Assembly: GCF_027579695.1 (NCBI RefSeq)
Contig: NC_083575.1
Location: 33,082,382-33,146,381 of the forward strand
DNA: 64,000 bases
DNA from: Neoarius graeffei
Taxonomy: Eukaryota > Chordata > Actinopteri > Siluriformes > Ariidae
Direction: 5' to 3'
Below are positions 47,865-59,560 of the stretch, piece by piece. The notes under the pieces are model-generated. The model did no database searches, had not been told where the DNA came from, and saw only the letters and a program-made list of their open reading frames with translations. Every line of letters starts with the position of its first letter. The first letter of the stretch is position 1. Both the position numbers and the translations under genes were made by a program.

Positions 47865-48332
47865 TGTAGGTGTAATTAATGATTGTGTATTTAGGATTGG
47901 ATAAGTGATCAATCTTTAATAATTACATGAAATCAGTCTCATTAAATTTGAAGGTTAATAATTAAAATGAATCAATCCTATTGAATCATTTAATTTGACT
48001 CATTTGAATTGAATCATACCATAGAATCAATCTCATTTGAATTGTTTGAAGTGAATCACTCAGGTGAATCATTTAGTGAATCATACCATTAATCCTGGTA
48101 CTTAACAATAAATTACCAAACAGCTAAAATGGTATCTTCCAAATTATTATTGATCACTTACCATATTACATAAATTGTCTACACCTTTGAATTCTTCGGG
48201 AGATTGGGCAACTTCAAAATATCGAAACAGCAGATGAATACACACAGCTTTGATAATAAATGAATTTATTATACAAAGATCAAAAATGGATAATCAGTTG
48301 GAATATATACAGTGAGATGTGTGTATATGAAT

Positions 48333-48369
<37 letters not shown>

Positions 48370-49358
48370 AAAGAGAGGGGGATGTGAAGTTTGGAATGTT
48401 GTTCGTGACAGGAAGAGCCAGGGTGTGTAGAATGTTATCTGATGTGTTGGTATGTATATCAGGCCTGGTCAGGCCTGCTGGGCACGTGTTTTCTAAGTAA
48501 CAAAAGAATTCCACACTCATAACATTATCAAACCCCCTGAAATCTTAAGGTCAAAATGTATAATAAGAATGAAATTGAGGATTTTAGTAAGGAATGAGAG
48601 AGAGAGAGCGCGAGAGAGAGACATGCACAAACTTATGGATTAACCAATTTTAAATCAACAAACAAATGATAGAGAACCAAAATTCAGTGTATACACTTCA
48701 TTTAACTTCATATAACTTCACATTAAGTGAATAACTAATTCCTAAGACTTAAACTTCTGCCCAATGCCTGTTCTTACTGCAAAAGTCTCATCTTCTGTAG
48801 AAAGCAGAGTCTCTGTAGAAATGGCAGGCTGGGGAGGTTGTGTGGAAGCACTTCGTTGGAAGAGAGAGAGAGAGAGAGAGAGAGCGGTTGCTCTGAAGTT
48901 TTCTTTGTAGATCTTCGTAGCTTGTGAGAAGAAAGTTCTGATCAGACAGGGTTAGGATGGTCCAGCCGCTCCCAACACCAATAAACTGCCTATTTGGTTG
49001 CAGTCTAGTACGTACTGAAAAAATAACTGAAAAACCGTTTTATAACTCACTTGAGTTAAAGCACGCGTGTTTCCGGAGTCCACCATGATCAAGGGTGGAC
49101 AGAAGGAGGGAAACGCTCTAAAATGTGTTTCTTGCAAGAAACAGTCATGGTTTCAGACGGTCCAATGGTGAGTGTCCCTCTATGGTCTGTTCTCCGCTGA
49201 GTTCAGACACCAGAGACGAAGAAAATGGAGTTTCCAAGTCTCTTATGTGAACCTGACGAATGTGATGTACATGATCCCGCCCAGGCATGACATAGGTTAA
49301 CGCGGAAGTTGGCTGGGAGTTGTAGTTCTTAGACACAAGATGGCGCATGAAACCTACA
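47865..49358 (-). repeat. Element B 5' LTR
   Basis: 1494 bp, the partner of 40884-42367. Contains a TG microsatellite (48318-48368) and a GA run (48859-48883) that are longer than in the other LTR. Confidence 0.9.
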
Positions 49359-49907
49359 CTGTGTAGAATGATGTCAAAATACCTGGTGCTGCAGACATGT
49401 CGGGGAACACAATGGATGGATAATTTTCCACTCATGGGAAAAATCCTTCTCTATTAATGTGTAAGGATATATCCAATTGAGTGGTTTCTATGTCCACTTC
49501 TTTTGCATGTACTTCTTGATTTTAATAACTTGCTTGTTTGCTGTACACAAACATGGCAATAAGTTCTTGTGTTAATTGACCAGACTCCACTTTTGGATCA
49601 TTAATCCCTTATGACTGAGAATGTCCTGCATGCATGGTTTTATGTTGGCTTCTGGCACATCCATACAGTTTTAAATACAATACCTACAATTAAAAACAGT
49701 TTGGTTTTTATTGCATTTATTTAATTCCTGGGTTCCCATCTGTAACAGGGACTGATGTTGCATTCCATTAATGTACTTTTTACAATAGATTATTAGATTC
49801 TAATAGAATAGATGAACCAAAAGAATTGGGGATCTTTTTTAATGGGCCCCAACTCGGTACAAGTATGAATAGGTGGGCCTTGAAGTAGAAAAGGTTGAGA
49901 ACCCCTG
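49359..49907. other. Right part of the THAP-bearing transposon
   Basis: AT-rich, no gene. Ends in GGTTGAGAACCCCTG, the right terminal repeat. Confidence 0.6.
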
Positions 49908-50390
49908 CCTTAGATCATCAAGTCAAGGTCTCCTCACGAGACCTAGAATAACCACTAAATCAGTCTATGGTGCCTTCAGTCATTATGGTCCCACTCTCTG
50001 GAACTCTCTGCCACAGGAACATTATCTAAATGTTAAAACATTATCTTATTTTAAAAGCAGACTAAAAACATTTTTTTCCCACAAGCTTTTGATTAGGTTT
50101 AAAGTGTGTGGCTAGCAGTTAAACCTTAATTTTAGAAACAGTATTATTGTCATTATCCCCTTGTTCTCCCTTTTATTGTAATGCCATTTTATCTTTTATG
50201 CTTTTATCTTATCTGATGATTTTTTGTTCTTATCTTATTGTGTTTTTGTTTTTATCATATTGAATATTTTATGTTTTTTTCTTATGTTCTTATCTTATTT
50301 TTTTTGTCATGTATTTGTTGTATACTTTTTCCTTTTTAATTTGAAGCATGTTGAGTCACAACGGGCCCCTGTTGGTCAGTGATCTTCTCG
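49908..50390 (+). pseudogene. L2-like LINE, part 2 (C-terminal RT and 3' UTR)
   Basis: LRSSSQGLLTRPRITTKSVYGAFSHYGPTLWNSLP and SYFKSRLKTFFSHKL give the C-terminal pattern of L2-like ORF2. It continues the LINE left at 33310 after one copy of CCTTAGAT. An AT-rich 3' region follows. Confidence 0.78.
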
Positions 50391-50395
50391 TCTCG

Positions 50396-51307
50396 TCTTC
50401 TTCCGCTTATCCGGGACCGGGTCGCAGAGGCAGCAGTCTAAGCATGGAAGCCCAAACTTCCCTTTCCCCAGACACCTCGGCCAGCTCCTCGGGAAGAACA
50501 CCGAGGCGTTCCCAGGCCAGCTGAGAGACACAGTCCCTCCAGCGTGTCCTGGGTCTTCCCTGGGGCCTCTTCCCGGTGGGACATGCCTGGAACACCTCCC
50601 CAGGGAGGCGTCCAGGAGGCATCCGAAAAAGATGCCCGAGCCACCTCAGCTGATTCCTCTCGATGTGGAGGAGCAGCGGCTCTACTCCGAGCTCCTCCCG
50701 AGTGACTGTGCTTCTCACCCTATCTCTAAGGGAGCGCCCAGCCACCCTGCGAAGGAAACTCATTTCGGCCACTTGTATCCGCGATCTTGTTCTTTCGGTC
50801 ATTACCCAAAGTTCATGACCATAGGTGAGAGTTGGAACGTAGATCAACCGGTAAATTGAGAGCTTCACCTTTTGGCTCAGCTCCTTCTTCACCACGACGG
50901 ACCGGTAAAGCGACCGCATCACTGCGGAGGCTGCACCGATCCGCCTGTCGATCTCACGCTCCATCCTTCCCTCACTCGTGAACAAGATCCCGAGATACTT
51001 AAACTCCTCCACTTGAGGCAGAACTTCTCCACCAACCTGGAGAGGGCAAGCCACCCTTTTCCGGTCGAGAACCATGGCCTCGGACTTGGAGGTGCTGATT
51101 CTCATCCCAGCCACTTCACACTTGACTGCAAACCGCCCCAGTGCATGCTGAAGGTCCTGGTTTGAAGAAGCCAACAGGACATCATCATCCGCAAAAAGCA
51201 GAGATGAAATCCTGTGGTTCCCAAACAGGATTCCTTCCAGCCCCTGGCTGCACCTAGAAATTCTGTCCATAAAAATTATGAACAGAACCGGTGACAAAGG
51301 GCAGCCC
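50396..51307 (-). pseudogene. RTE-type LINE, RT and C-terminal region (5'-truncated)
   Basis: Open for about 300 codons. Starts at GCPLSPVLFIIFMDRIS and has the polymerase box FADDDVLLAS, the thumb motif EFKYLGILFTSEGRMEREIDRRIGA (read in two parts), YGHELWVM, and LRWLGHLFRMP. The RTE-like YLG/EI-RRI pattern supports that clade. At 51307 it joins unrelated sequence, a 5' truncation. Probably a young copy, since the frame is open to its natural stop. Confidence 0.78.
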
Positions 51308-51775
51308 TGCCGGAGATGACCATGAATAATGCATCCTAGTTGTCCTGGTTGTTTCTTCGGTTGGAGCAGCATCGTTTGTGACTGAAGAGACCAATGCAAG
51401 AATGGCAGTATCTATTGCAAAGGTCACATTTGTACCTGTATGTAGTCTCTGGTCTTTTGGAATTGTTGTGTTCATTTCTGCATGCCTGCTTTTCTGCTAC
51501 TGTGTTCCTCAGTTTCTCTTCCCCTGTCTTGAGATGTTGGTTCAGGGTTTTTCTCCACTTTGTGTGATCGGCTGCAAGGTCCTCCCAGGACTCAGTGTCA
51601 ATGTCAAGTGCCTTCATGTCTCTTTTGCAAACATCCTTATTATGCAGCTGGGGGCAGCCAGTGGGCCTCCTTCCAGATGCTAGCTCTCCATAGAGAATGT
51701 CTTTTGGAATATGACCATCCTTCATGCAGTGGACATGACCAAGCCAGTGCAGTCTATGTTTCCTAAGCACAGTGA
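51308..51775 (-). pseudogene. Second LINE C-terminal fragment
   Basis: HRLHWLGHVHCMKDGHIPKDILYGEL, then CKRDMKALDID, then a terminal finger CDLCNRYCHSCIGLFSH. This is the C-terminal tail of a different non-LTR element. It runs into a LINE-tail repeat at 51789-51822. Confidence 0.65.
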
Positions 51776-51822
51776 AATCTATGCTCATCATATAAAATGT
51801 GCTATAGAAATAAACTTGACTT

Positions 51823-52412
51823 GTGCACATTGACTGCACATGTATGGAACTGAGCATACAGTAATACGCCAATCCAGTAGGAGTAGCCATAGATGGTAAA
51901 CAGGTAGTCAAAGTGCAAAATACAGAAGGAGGATGTTTTAAAACCATTGGCATGGGATAGAGAGTAAGCAAAATACTACACGCCTTCAGTGAGTGATTGA
52001 TAGAGGAGGTTAGGAGGTATCCTCACATGCATAACCCAAGCCTACAGGAATAGAAGGACACCTTTCAATGTTCTAATTCCTGGAGGGAAATTGCCCAGAC
52101 TGTGGGCAAAGATGAAACTATCTGTTGGCAGAGATGAATATATCTGCATGACATATTTGTTAAGGTGAAGGGGAAGAAGAAGGGGAGAATGTGATTAAAG
52201 CCCTAATTTTAACTAGACTTGGTTGACTCTCTGGCTTCATAAAGCAGAGCCAGAGTCCAACATCCAGCAGTTGGTAAGTGAAAGCAAATCCCCTTTTGCA
52301 TGTAACTGTTAAATTTGTTGAGTTACGTTATTGAAGTTAGTGAGCAGATGAGTGAGTTACCAAATATTTGTTAGTATGGCTTGCTAATGTTACATCATGG
52401 AAATACACATTG
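51823..52412. other. Spacer, no gene seen
   Basis: No convincing coding or repeat signal. Confidence 0.4.
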
Positions 52413-52414
52413 TA

Positions 52415-54022
52415 CAGTGGTGCTTGAAAGTTTGTGAACCCTTTAGAATTTTCTATGTTTCTGCATAAATAGGACCTAAAACATCATCAATTTTCACACA
52501 AGTCCTAAAAGTAGATAAAGAGAACCCAGTTAAACAAATGAGACAAAAATATTATACTTGGTTATTTATTTATTGAGGAAAATGATCCAATATTACATAT
52601 CTGTGAGTGGCAAAAGTATGTGAACCTCTAAGATTAGCAGTTAATTTGAAGGTGAAATTTGAGTCAGGTGTTTTCAATCAATGGGGTGACAATCAGGTGT
52701 GAGTGGGCACCCTGTTTTATTTAAAGAACAGAGCTCTATCAAAGTCTGATCTTCACAACACATATTTGTGGAAGTGTATCATGGCATGAACAAAGGAGAT
52801 TTCTGAAGACCTCAGAAAAAGCATTGTTGATGCTCATCAGGCTGGAAAAGGTTACAAAAGCATCTCTAAAGAGTTTGGACTTCACCAATCCACAGTCAGA
52901 CAGGTTGTGTACAAATGGAGGAAATTCAATACCACTGTTACCCTCCCCAGGAGTGGTTGACCAACAAAGATCACTCCAAGAGCAAGGCATATAATAGTCA
53001 GAAAGGCCACAAAGGACCCCAGGGTAACTTCTAAGCAATTGAAGGCCTTGCTCAAATTGGCTAATGTTAATGTTCATGAGTCCACCATCAGGAGAACACT
53101 GAACAACAATGGTGTGCATGGTGGGGTTGCAAGGAGAAAGTCACTGCTCTCCAAAAAGAACATTGCTGTTCATCTGCAGTTTGCTAAACATCACGTGGAC
53201 AATCCAGAAGGCTATTGGAAAAATGTTTTGTGGATGGATGAGACCAAAATAGAACTTTTTGTTTTAAATGGGAAGCGTTATGTTTGCAGAAAGGAAAACA
53301 CTGCATTCCAGCATAAGAACCTTATCCCATCTGTGAAACATGGTGGTGGTAGTATCATGGTTTGGGCCTGTTTTGCTTCATCTGGGCCAGCATGGCTTGC
53401 CATCATTGATGGAACAATGAATTCTGAATTATACCAGCGAATTCTAAAGGAAAATGTCAGGACATCTGTCCATGAACTGAATCTCAAGAGAAGGTGGGTC
53501 ATGCAGCAAGACAACGACCCTAAGCACACAAGTCATTCTACCAAAGAATGGTTAAAGAAGAATAAAATTAATGTTTTGGAATGGCCAAGTCAAAGTCCTG
53601 ACCTTAATTCAATCAAAATGTTATGGAAGGACCTGAAGTGAGCAATTCATGTGAGGAAACCCATGAACATCCCAGAGTTGAAGCTGTTCTGTACGGAGGA
53701 ATGGGCTAAAATTCCTCCAAGCTGGTGTGCAGGACTGATCAACAGTTACCGGAAACATTTAGTTGCAGTTATTGCTGCACAAGGGGGTCACACTAGATAC
53801 TGAAAGCCAAGGTTCACATACTTTTGCCACTCACAGATATGTAATGTTGGATCATTTTCCTCAATAAATAAATGACCAAGTATAATATTTTTGTCTCATT
53901 TGTTTAACTGGGTCCTCTTTATCTACTTTTAAGACTTGTATGAAATTCTGATGATGTTTTAGGTCATATTATGCAGAAATATAGAAAATTCTAAAGGGTT
54001 CACAAACTTTCAAGCACCATTG
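52415..54022 (+). mobile_element. Tc1-like transposon, full length
   Basis: 1608 bp. Termini CAGTGGTGCTTGAAAG and inverse CTTTCAAGCACCATTG, flanked by TA (52413-52414, 54023-54024). The inverted repeats are about 200 bp with inner direct copies (GGCAAAAGTATGTGAACC near 52611 and its inverse near 53812). Confidence 0.93.
52790..53803 (+). pseudogene. Tc1-like transposase with a lost catalytic glutamate
   Basis: The N-terminal helix-turn-helix region (52790-53035) is frame-shifted and has stops. From 53039 the core is open for 200 codons: linker, LWMDETKIELF (first Asp), MQQDNDPKHTS (second Asp), then SPDLNSIKMLW, where the usual PIE motif is SIK, so the final Glu is Lys. A stop at 53639-53641 ends it early; the remaining C-terminal stretch ends near 53803. 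Confidence 0.85.
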
Positions 54023-54024
54023 TA

Positions 54025-54886
54025 TATATTTGATTGCATTCAAGATTCAAGCTAAAAATTACATTAACTAGCTATTGTAATGTTTTTGGTCTTTTGTCTG
54101 ATGCATTTTTTATGCTGCTTGTGTTACAGCAGAGTGTGTTTCAGTGTTACAGCAGCAGTTAAATTGCCTGTGGCACTCCTGCCAACCTGGAGCCCTTGGA
54201 ATCACAGGTCACCATTGTCCCGTGTTTCTTGATCTTATCAGCGTCTCCCACCTCTTTGTTTCCTACCCGATTGGCATCACCTGCTCCATGTCCTTCTCCC
54301 CTTTCCTCATTTCCACACAGTCCCCCCTCCACAGATAACAACACCATGACACAGGAAAAGGGAGCAGCTGAGACTGATTCAGGAATCAATAATGGCGTGA
54401 CAGAAGCATATTGACTACAAATGTCAAAAGAGGACGCTGCTTTTGGCCAGTCTGTTAGTGCCACATGAATGACTATGGGACTGGTCTACAGGGCTCATGC
54501 CAAGGTGGAGCTGAAGCAGGTGCTCTGCAAGTGGCTGATGAAGTAAACAATGACCCACTATAAATCATCAGCTGATGCCCTGTTAGTTTGTATATATTGT
54601 ACATATTCCTTTATAGCTGTAGTTTTCTTAGTGTTTGTTAACTGTTTGTCACCAAGGTTGACAGAGTAATGCATGATACCCTTAAAATGATTTGAATAAT
54701 AATAATAATAAACTTCAAAACATATAGTTTTTGCTTATTTTATTAATAACAAGTGATACACTAAAAAAAACAGAAAACATGCAAAAGATTATTCACTTAA
54801 CAAGTGACAGAAGAAACTCAGTATAGATTTAAAAGGTTAGGAATGAGTAAATTTAATGTGAGAGCTTCCTCTACAGGATGTAAAGT
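54025..54886. other. Spacer with an AAT microsatellite
   Basis: (AAT)n at about 54697-54712. Otherwise no gene recognised. Confidence 0.4.
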
Positions 54887-55168
54887 CAAATCAAGTTTAT
54901 TTCTATAGTGCTTTTAACAATAGACATTGTCGCAAAGCAGCTTTACAGAATTTGAATGACTTTTTTTTTAAACATGAGCTAATTTTATCCCTAATATATC
55001 CCCAATGAGCAAGCCTGTGGCGATGGTGGCAAGGAAAAACTCCCTCAGACGACATGAGGAAGAAACCTTGAGAGGAACCAGACTCAAAAGGGAACCCATC
55101 CTCATTTGGGCAACAACAGACAACATGACTATATTAAAAGTTTTAACATGAAGCCACTTTTGTTGATG
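54887..55168 (-). repeat. Dispersed LINE-tail-like repeat (minus copy)
   Basis: Inverse of 57680-57967: the CAAGTTTATTTCTATAGTGC end, then AAGCAGCTTTACAGAATTTG, and GGAAGAAACCTTGAGAGGAACC. A chromovirus LTR begins where the match ends. Confidence 0.75.
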
Positions 55169-55641
55169 TTATTGCCATGCTCTGCCCCGGACATCCAGTC
55201 CTGAGTTTGCAGATCTTCCATGTCAGCTCCAATCCGGATCTGGGACGGGAATTCCATCCTGCCTGCTTCCCTGTTCAGTGAGCGCTTGCCTACATTCACT
55301 TCCTGATTACCACCGCTGCCTTTTTAAACACTCTTCTCAGCCACAGACAGTGCCAGAACATCTCATATGTAGACTCTAGCCATTTTTTGCCTCAAGAGTT
55401 TGTTTTTTTTCCTCCAAGTGTTCTTTCATGTCTTTGCCTGCCTCATTTTTCCAAGTCAAGTTTCATGTTTTTTTTTTTTTTTTATACCTGGACTATTTCC
55501 ATTATTGTTTTCTTAATCAAGTTTGTTTACATTTTTGCCATGCCTCTTTCTGGATTAAACCTACTATGCTTCTTGGATTACTGTCTGTGTGCGTGTTCTG
55601 CTTTTGGGTCCTAATTCACCACACCTCCAGCAACCCTAACA
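55169..55641 (+). repeat. 5' LTR of a second chromovirus copy
   Basis: TG...CCTAACA block ahead of a Sushi-like gag. No 3' partner is in the window. Left edge approximate. Confidence 0.6.
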
Positions 55642-55656
55642 TTACGTTCTGGCCAA

Positions 55657-56550
55657 CATGGATCCAGCAGAATTTGTCCATCTGAGAACGGCCGTCCAAC
55701 AACAAGGGACTCTCCTCGGGACCCATCAACAAGACCTATGACAAGTCAATTAGACCCTCACCGCCCTGTCCGACTCACTCAACCTCCTCACCATGCAGAT
55801 GCAGCATTATCAAGCTGTGCCTACCCCTGTCCAGCTGTCTCCGACTCCAGCTCCTGCCACCGCCTTTCTCCGTGAGCCAAGACTCCCAGCACTTCAACCC
55901 TACAATGGAGAACCAGGTACTTGCAGATCATTCTTGTCTCAATGCTCATTAATCCTAGAGCTGCAACCTCTGGCCTTCCCCACAGAATGCTCCCGGGTAG
56001 CGTATACCATCATGTTCCTCACCGGCAAGGCCAGGGAGTGGGAAACAGCGGTCTAGGATGCTGATGCACATTTCTGCTCCAACTTCAAAGATTTCTCCAA
56101 GGAGATGAGGCAAACTTTCGACCGCTCTCTGACTGGCCGGGAAGCGGCTAGAAAACTCATGGAGCTGCGGCAGGGGTCCCGGTCTACCTCAGATTACGGC
56201 ATTGAGTTCTGGACGTTGGTGGCATCATGTGGTTGGAATGAGAGTGCCCAGGTCAACGCATTCCTGCATGGCTTGTCCAACCCCATTAAGGATGAACTGG
56301 TATAGCAGGAACTGCTGTCAGACCTCTCCAGCCTCATGGACCTTGCCAACCATATTGATGCCCGTATCCAGCAATGGAGGAGAGAGAAGACTCACCCCAG
56401 CTTCACCTCCTCTCTATCTCCCAACTTGTCCATTGAACCCATGTAGGTAGACTGGGTTCGGGTATCAGGTGAAGAACGACAGCGCCGGCAGAGCACAAGG
56501 GCCTGCTTCTACTGTGGACAGCTGGGACTGTTGAACTGTTAGCCTACACA
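55657..56550 (+). pseudogene. Second chromovirus gag fossil (Sushi-like)
   Basis: MDPAEFVHLRTAVQQQG start, capsid motifs LPALQPYNGEPGTCRSFLSQ and FLTGKAREWETAV, MRQTFDRSLTGREAARKL, then the knuckle start CFYCGQLG. It stops in the nucleocapsid, and pol is absent. Broken; fossil. Confidence 0.8.
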
Positions 56551-56965
56551 TTTCATGTGTGAGTTGAATATGAATTTTGAGTTTTGATTTTGAACTGAGG
56601 TTGAACTAATTAAATGTTTGAACTAATAATATTACTTTATTAGAAAACCAATTACTTTAGTTCAAGCTTAAAGATTAAATTGGCTGTCTAAAATAAATTC
56701 AAAGACAAATACTTTTATCTTCTTTTAAAAGGAGCTAAACTGGAACTAAATAAGAATTAAACTGGAACTAAAGAAGAATGTTTAAGTGAACTTAAGCTAT
56801 AAAATTGAAATGAACCATGAATATTTTGATTTATAAGTTTTATTTAACATTTTTGACATTTTCCAAGCTTTTGTACATATGTATATAATTATTCTTTCAC
56901 TAAAAATAGCTACCTTGCATCGAGGAGGCAGTTGTTGCCTTCCATATGAATGTTTCCAGACAACC
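56551..56965. other. AT-rich sequence, no gene seen
   Basis: Contains repeated TTGAACTAA/AACTGGAACTAAA words but no coding signal. It may be the 3' part of the Harbinger-like element. Confidence 0.35.
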
Positions 56966-57163
56966 TCATGCTGTCTGTGTAGTTGGGTAGAATGTACCAA
57001 CTGGTGCCAAGTTTGCAGCATCAGTCGACATGAGAAAGCTGTGCAAAGCCACACAAGTCTTTCTGATGTGCACTGTGTTTGCTTTGTTGCAATCAACAGG
57101 CTGGCCTAAGATCCTCCACAGTGAAGCCATGCTGCCAAAGGCATGTTCAATAATCCTGCATGC
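56966..57163 (-). pseudogene. PIF/Harbinger-type transposase, last exon
   Basis: 66 codons on the minus strand after a splice acceptor (CATTCTCAG at 57164-57172): ACRIIEHAFGSMASLWRIL, then KTCVALHSFLMSTDAANL. This matches the C-terminal end of HARBI1-like DDE nucleases, where the Glu of IIEHAFG would be the third catalytic acid. Upstream exons are not recognised; a repeat occupies 57388-57970. Confidence 0.65.
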
Positions 57164-57387
57164 CTGAGAATGGTGTTACTTATATATGCACTGCTCTGCA
57201 TTGCAGTTAGACCTAATACAATGCAAGATAAAAACAGCAATGTCAAATTACTGTGTGCATATTCATCAACCAACCAAATGCACAAACCACAAAGCAAAAA
57301 AATATAGCATGTCTGGAAAACAATATGATGCACTTACCAGGAAATAGGCACAGCAAATTTGGATGCAATGGGAAAGCAGACTATCCC

Positions 57388-57970
57388 CCCCTCCCCCATC
57401 TGTCCCCCTGAGTTACATGTCAATCCTGAGATTGAGATGCTGACCTCTTCTGCTCCTTGGACCTGCCTGATCCATCCTGATGCCCTGTGTCTGGCTGGAG
57501 TCTCATCACATCGCTCCTGTGGAGGATGGCCCCATATGGACAGTTGAAAGTCACACTTGGAAGACGCTCTGGACACTTACAGTAATGCTTTTATGGCTGA
57601 GGACTACAGTTGACTTGCTAACTTTTTGACTGCGGTTGTCATGAACAATTTTGCACTCAAGTTTCCATCAAGGAAGAGTTATAACATCAACAAAACTGAC
57701 TTCATGTTAAAACTGTTAATGTTATAATCATGTTGTCTGTTGTCACCCAAATGAGTATGGGTTCCCTTTTGATTCTGGTTCCTCTCGAGGTTTCTTCCTC
57801 ATGTCGTTTGAGGGAGTTTTTCCTTGCTACCATCACCACAGGCTTGCTCACTGGGGATAGATTAGGGATAAAATTAGTTCATGTTTAAAAAGTCATTCAA
57901 ATTCTGTAAAGCTGCTTTGCAAAAATGTCTATTGTTAAAAGCGCTATAGAAATAAACTTGACTTGACTAG
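57388..57970 (+). repeat. Dispersed LINE-tail-like repeat (plus copy)
   Basis: Its 3' half (57680-57967) is the inverse of 54887-55168. Ends GCGCTATAGAAATAAACTTGACTTGACT. Confidence 0.7.
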
Positions 57971-59008
57971 ATGATGGCATCCTCAACTCAAACCTCAATG
58001 CAGTAGGAAAAAATCCAGTGGGTACAGAGAGAGGTGATCACCTGACGTCTGAAATGGGCCAAACCCTTTCTCTCCTGGACTTTCATGATCTTAGAAAAAT
58101 AACTGTAGCAAACCAATGCAGTTTTGTGGGTCAGGTCCATAAAACATTTGGAATGAGAGAGTACTGACTTTCTAAACTGGCTAACAAAGGTACATTCCAT
58201 ACTCTGACCAACTGACCCTTGCAACACAGAGCCTGGCACAAAGATAACTGTGGCCACAGAAAGAGGAATTCTAACATCTTCTAAACAGCAATCTTGAAGT
58301 ATAAAATAATCTTACATTCTACCCTTTCTGACTGACAAGTCAGACTACAACTACATCACAGTGCTCAAAATACAAAACTATAATATTGTCAAAAGTGTGC
58401 ATAGGTAATACAAAATCAGTGATCATACAAATCAGTGCACTACTACAGTGTGTAAACTAAATATACAAAAATGATAAATATATTTGAATCCATCTCATTT
58501 ATATGCAAAACAAAAAGCACTCAATCAAATCAGTCCCTTCCTTCATGATGTTGAAACTTTCTCTTGTTCTTCCAGTTAATCTTCCATCCCATGTGACTTT
58601 GCACAACGTAGAGAGAGAGGCTATTAGCACTTAATCTAGGCTCCATTTGTTGATGCACGAATACACCTTGTCTCCAAATATTCCTCAGGCTTCTGGGAAC
58701 AAGTCCCACAGCATCAAAAATCTCTAAGTCACAACTGTTCCTCTCAACACAAAAATCACCAATCACAACATAATGCATCAATATCTAAAAATGCCTAACT
58801 CGAGGTCAGAGGTGGTCACTCATTCACCAGGTGTGGGCAAAAACCTCTATTTTTATTAAGATCAATTAGAGGACAAAATTCCCACACTACCTGTAATATC
58901 ATACATGATAATGCAATCAGCATCTGGGTTCAACAGCACCCCTAGCTGACCTTTACAATTCTAATAACAACAAATGCTAAAAATACTGAGGAAGCATTTA
59001 AATTGAAG
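57971..59008. other. No firm gene; possible 3' UTR of a minus-strand host gene
   Basis: Minus-strand AATAAA near 58852 could end a transcript coming from 60740. A short minus-strand frame at 58257-58044 ends at a possible splice donor, but I recognise no domain. Confidence 0.3.
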
Positions 59009-59507
59009 TAGGGGAGAGCGGGGTAAGATGAGCCAGAGGGTAAGATGAGCCACCCCCTGTTTCTAAGAAACAGTAAACAAATGTGATCATGTGACCACAT
59101 TCAAAGGGGGGGCGGGACCATTTACTTACACTTGTGGAGAGGAGCACCACATGTCAAACTAGGTGAGGGAGATATTTATAAAAATGTGTTTTTGTGCTTT
59201 CTAAGTCAATTCCATGTTTGTCCACAGTGAAGATGATTTAGAGAAGACAAAAGTAGAATAATATTTAGACACATTAGGGTTAAGTTAGTGGCTTTCTAAG
59301 CTATGATATGAATGATAATAAAAATAATTTTGATTAGCCTAATCCCCTTTATTAGCATTTTTCTACAAAATGGTGGCCACGGGGTAAGACGAGCCATTAG
59401 ATGTGGGGCAAGTTGAGCCACTGGCTCAACTTACCCCATTGGTGGCTGAGCTTACCCAATATGGATGACACTTAAGTTTTCACATTTACTGGTCATATAT
59501 GACAACA

Positions 59508-59511
<4 letters not shown>

Positions 59512-59559
<48 letters not shown>
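59512..59559. repeat. (TA)n microsatellite
   Basis: About 23 AT dinucleotides in a row, directly before the ATG at 59557. Confidence 0.95.

Positions 59560-59560
<1 letters not shown>

Larger units (their letters stand above)
40884..49358 (-). mobile_element. Retrovirus-like element B (probable lokiretrovirus fossil)
   Basis: LTRs at 40884-42367 (3') and 47865-49358 (5'), TGTAGG/CCTACA ends, and 4-bp duplication CTGT (40880-40883 and 49359-49362). On the minus strand: primer site, gag, a reduced pol that keeps the integrase end, then Env. Protease, RT and RNase H are missing, as in element A. Env resembles paramyxovirus-type fusion proteins, which from memory is the hallmark of lokiretroviruses (Wang and Han, 2021). 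The LTRs are very similar, so it is young relative to ERV1. It is broken. Confidence 0.78.
33311..49907 (+). mobile_element. THAP-bearing DNA transposon (hAT or P type) with two large nested insertions
   Basis: Flanked by the 8-bp duplication CCTTAGAT. The right terminus reads inward CAGGGGTTCTCAACC; the left terminus AAGCATTTCTTAACC matches it at about two thirds of positions. Its own sequence is only about 33311-33861, 40539-40879 and 49363-49907. The rest is chromovirus and element B. 8-bp duplications suit both hAT and P superfamilies. The termini look hAT-like, while a THAP finger is typical of P elements. Continuity of the LINE across the insertion confirms the ends. Confidence 0.7.

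Noticed and set aside
57988-58257. Minus-strand 89-codon frame with a possible donor at 58044
   Set aside because: No acceptor, domain or neighbouring exon supports it; may be chance.
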